Assembly (NCBI GenBank): GCA_902497215.1
Contig: CABVEH010000086.1
Coordinates: 1-5,810, forward strand
Source of the DNA: an uncultured Eggerthellaceae bacterium
Lineage (GTDB): Bacteria; Actinomycetota; Coriobacteriia; Coriobacteriales; Eggerthellaceae
Length of the DNA stretch: 5,810 nucleotides
Reading direction: 5' to 3'
The notes under the pieces are model-generated. The model was given only the letters and a program-made list of their open reading frames with translations, had not been told where the DNA came from and did no database searches. The position numbers and the translations under genes are program-made. The first letter of the stretch is position 1, and each line of letters starts with the position of its first letter. Below are positions 5,464 through 5,810 of the stretch, piece after piece.

Positions 5464-5477
5464 TCGCTTCGAAGCGA
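5464..5477. promoter_or_regulatory. Perfect 14-bp palindrome upstream of the SDR gene
   Basis: TCGCTTCGAAGCGA is fully self-complementary and lies 43-56 bases upstream of the SDR start. It is flanked by two direct GCATCG copies on the minus strand (5476-5481 and 5456-5461). Its size and position suit an operator for a dimeric repressor. It resembles a LysR T-N11-A site only loosely (spacing 12), so the upstream regulator is a possible but unproven ligand. Confidence 0.4.
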
Positions 5478-5508
5478 TGCCACGCGCGCATGAGCAAACC
5501 GTTACGGA

Positions 5509-5538
5509 TGTGACAGTGAGGTCGGGTCTTTTGTCACA
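5509..5538. repeat. Dispersed hairpin repeat, copy 3 (full length)
   Basis: A 30-base unit begins TGTGACA and ends TGTCACA, a 7-bp perfect inverted repeat, with GGTCGGGTC in the core. It is the reverse complement of the unit at 5583-5608 apart from a 2-base AG insertion. It lies in the 5' leader region of the SDR gene. Confidence 0.75.
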
Positions 5539-5547
5539 TTGCGCTGC

Positions 5548-5576
5548 AATAATCAATCCATTTGGAAAGCCTTCAA
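5548..5576 (-). promoter_or_regulatory. Weak candidate promoter of the SDR gene, between two inverted repeats
   Basis: On the minus strand TTGAAG (5571-5576) and ATTATT (5548-5553) are 17 bases apart. Each matches the sigma-70 consensus only partly (4 and 3 of 6). The stretch is the most AT-rich part of the SDR upstream region. If used, the transcript would have a leader of about 120 bases containing a hairpin repeat and the 14-bp palindrome. Confidence 0.3.
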
Positions 5577-5582
5577 CGCAAC

Positions 5583-5608
5583 GTGACAAAAGACCCGACC
5601 ACTGTCAC
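5583..5608. repeat. Dispersed hairpin repeat, copy 4 (full length, inverted to copy 3)
   Basis: The 26-base unit runs from GTGACA to TGTCAC with AAAAGACCCGACC between. It starts 6 bases after the stop codon of the LysR-like gene. Because it is the inverse of the unit at 5510-5537, the two could pair as a long stem with a 45-base loop. Its place right after a stop suggests transcript end formation. Confidence 0.75.
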
Positions 5609-5614
5609 GCCCTG

Positions 5615-5810
5615 TCATTCCTGGGATTGCAGCCAGTCGAAGACCTCGAGGACGCGCGGCGCGGCCTTCTCGTGGACCAGCAGGTAGAACGACGCGGTGG
5701 CCTCGGGCTCGTCGATAGGGATGCGCACTCGGTCGGGGTATAGGCCTTCCTGCAGCGGGATGTCGGTCACGAACACGGGCAGCCCGCTGGAGTTCGCCAT
5801 CTGCATGAAC
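5615..5810 (-). CDS. Probable LysR-type transcriptional regulator, C-terminal end (partial)
   Basis: Only the last 64 codons are in the window; the frame continues past the right edge, so the start is outside. The sequence (SSGLPVFVTDIPLQEGLYPDRVRIPI ... ASFYLLVHEKAAPRVLEVFDWL) has the pattern of the last part of a LysR substrate-binding domain: a late strand, an 'L..G' turn, a hydrophobic 'SFYLLVHE' strand and a terminal amphipathic helix ending in 'FDWL'. The helix-turn-helix is not visible, so the assignment rests on the C-terminus alone. It lies 193 bases upstream of the SDR gene on the same strand, with two hairpin repeats between, so it may regulate that gene but need not be co-transcribed with it. 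Confidence 0.6.
   Translation of the reverse strand, partial: FMQMANSSGLPVFVTDIPLQEGLYPDRVRIPIDEPEATASFYLLVHEKAAPRVLEVFDWLQSQE

Noticed and set aside
5422..5589. 56-codon N-terminal extension of the SDR protein
   Set aside because: It translates hairpin repeat and palindrome sequence, while the strong AGAAAGGA site and the conserved SDR N-terminus both point to the ATG at 5421.

Overview
The window is GC-rich, tightly packed bacterial DNA with AAAGGA/GGAG-type ribosome binding sites. The proteins and the intergenic hairpin repeats (ends GTGACA and TGTCAC, core ACCCGACC) look most like Coriobacteriia of the Eggerthellaceae type (Slackia, Eggerthella and relatives). That placement rests on general resemblance, not on a database match. 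No rRNA, tRNA, CRISPR array or intact insertion sequence is visible.

Layout, left to right. At 1-267 (minus) lies the N-terminal part of a FtsX/BceB-type ABC transporter permease that runs off the left edge. At 268-559 lies a gene-free stretch rich in inverted and direct repeats. A divergent pair follows: an HxlR-family winged-helix regulator (560-961, minus) and an NfsB-like nitroreductase (1061-1711, plus), sharing a 99-bp promoter region with a 7+7 bp inverted repeat. A hairpin at 1720-1740 separates the nitroreductase from a convergent putative lipoprotein gene of unknown function (1762-2697, minus). Next comes a 90-codon remnant of a YczE/YitT-type (DUF6198-like) membrane protein (2831-3103, minus). 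The right half holds three genes on the minus strand, in transcription order: the C-terminal end of a probable LysR-type regulator (5810-5615, partial), a classical short-chain dehydrogenase/reductase (5421-4648) and a class-3-like aldehyde dehydrogenase (4568-3144).

How the genes may work together. The HxlR-nitroreductase pair has the layout of known redox or quinone/aldehyde stress switches such as HypR-HypO and YodB-YodC of Bacillus. Here a conserved cysteine (Cys18) precedes the DNA-binding domain. The SDR and ALDH could act in sequence on alcohol, aldehyde and acid, perhaps under the LysR-type regulator, but the substrate cannot be read from sequence. A hairpin repeat lies in each gap of that cluster, so co-transcription is uncertain.

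I see no clearly new multi-gene system. The least explained material is non-coding: a dispersed repeat family with four copies in 5.8 kb, one of which carries the SDR stop codon; a second GTGCCATT repeat that runs into the 3' end of the hxlR-like gene; and several perfect palindromes at gene starts.
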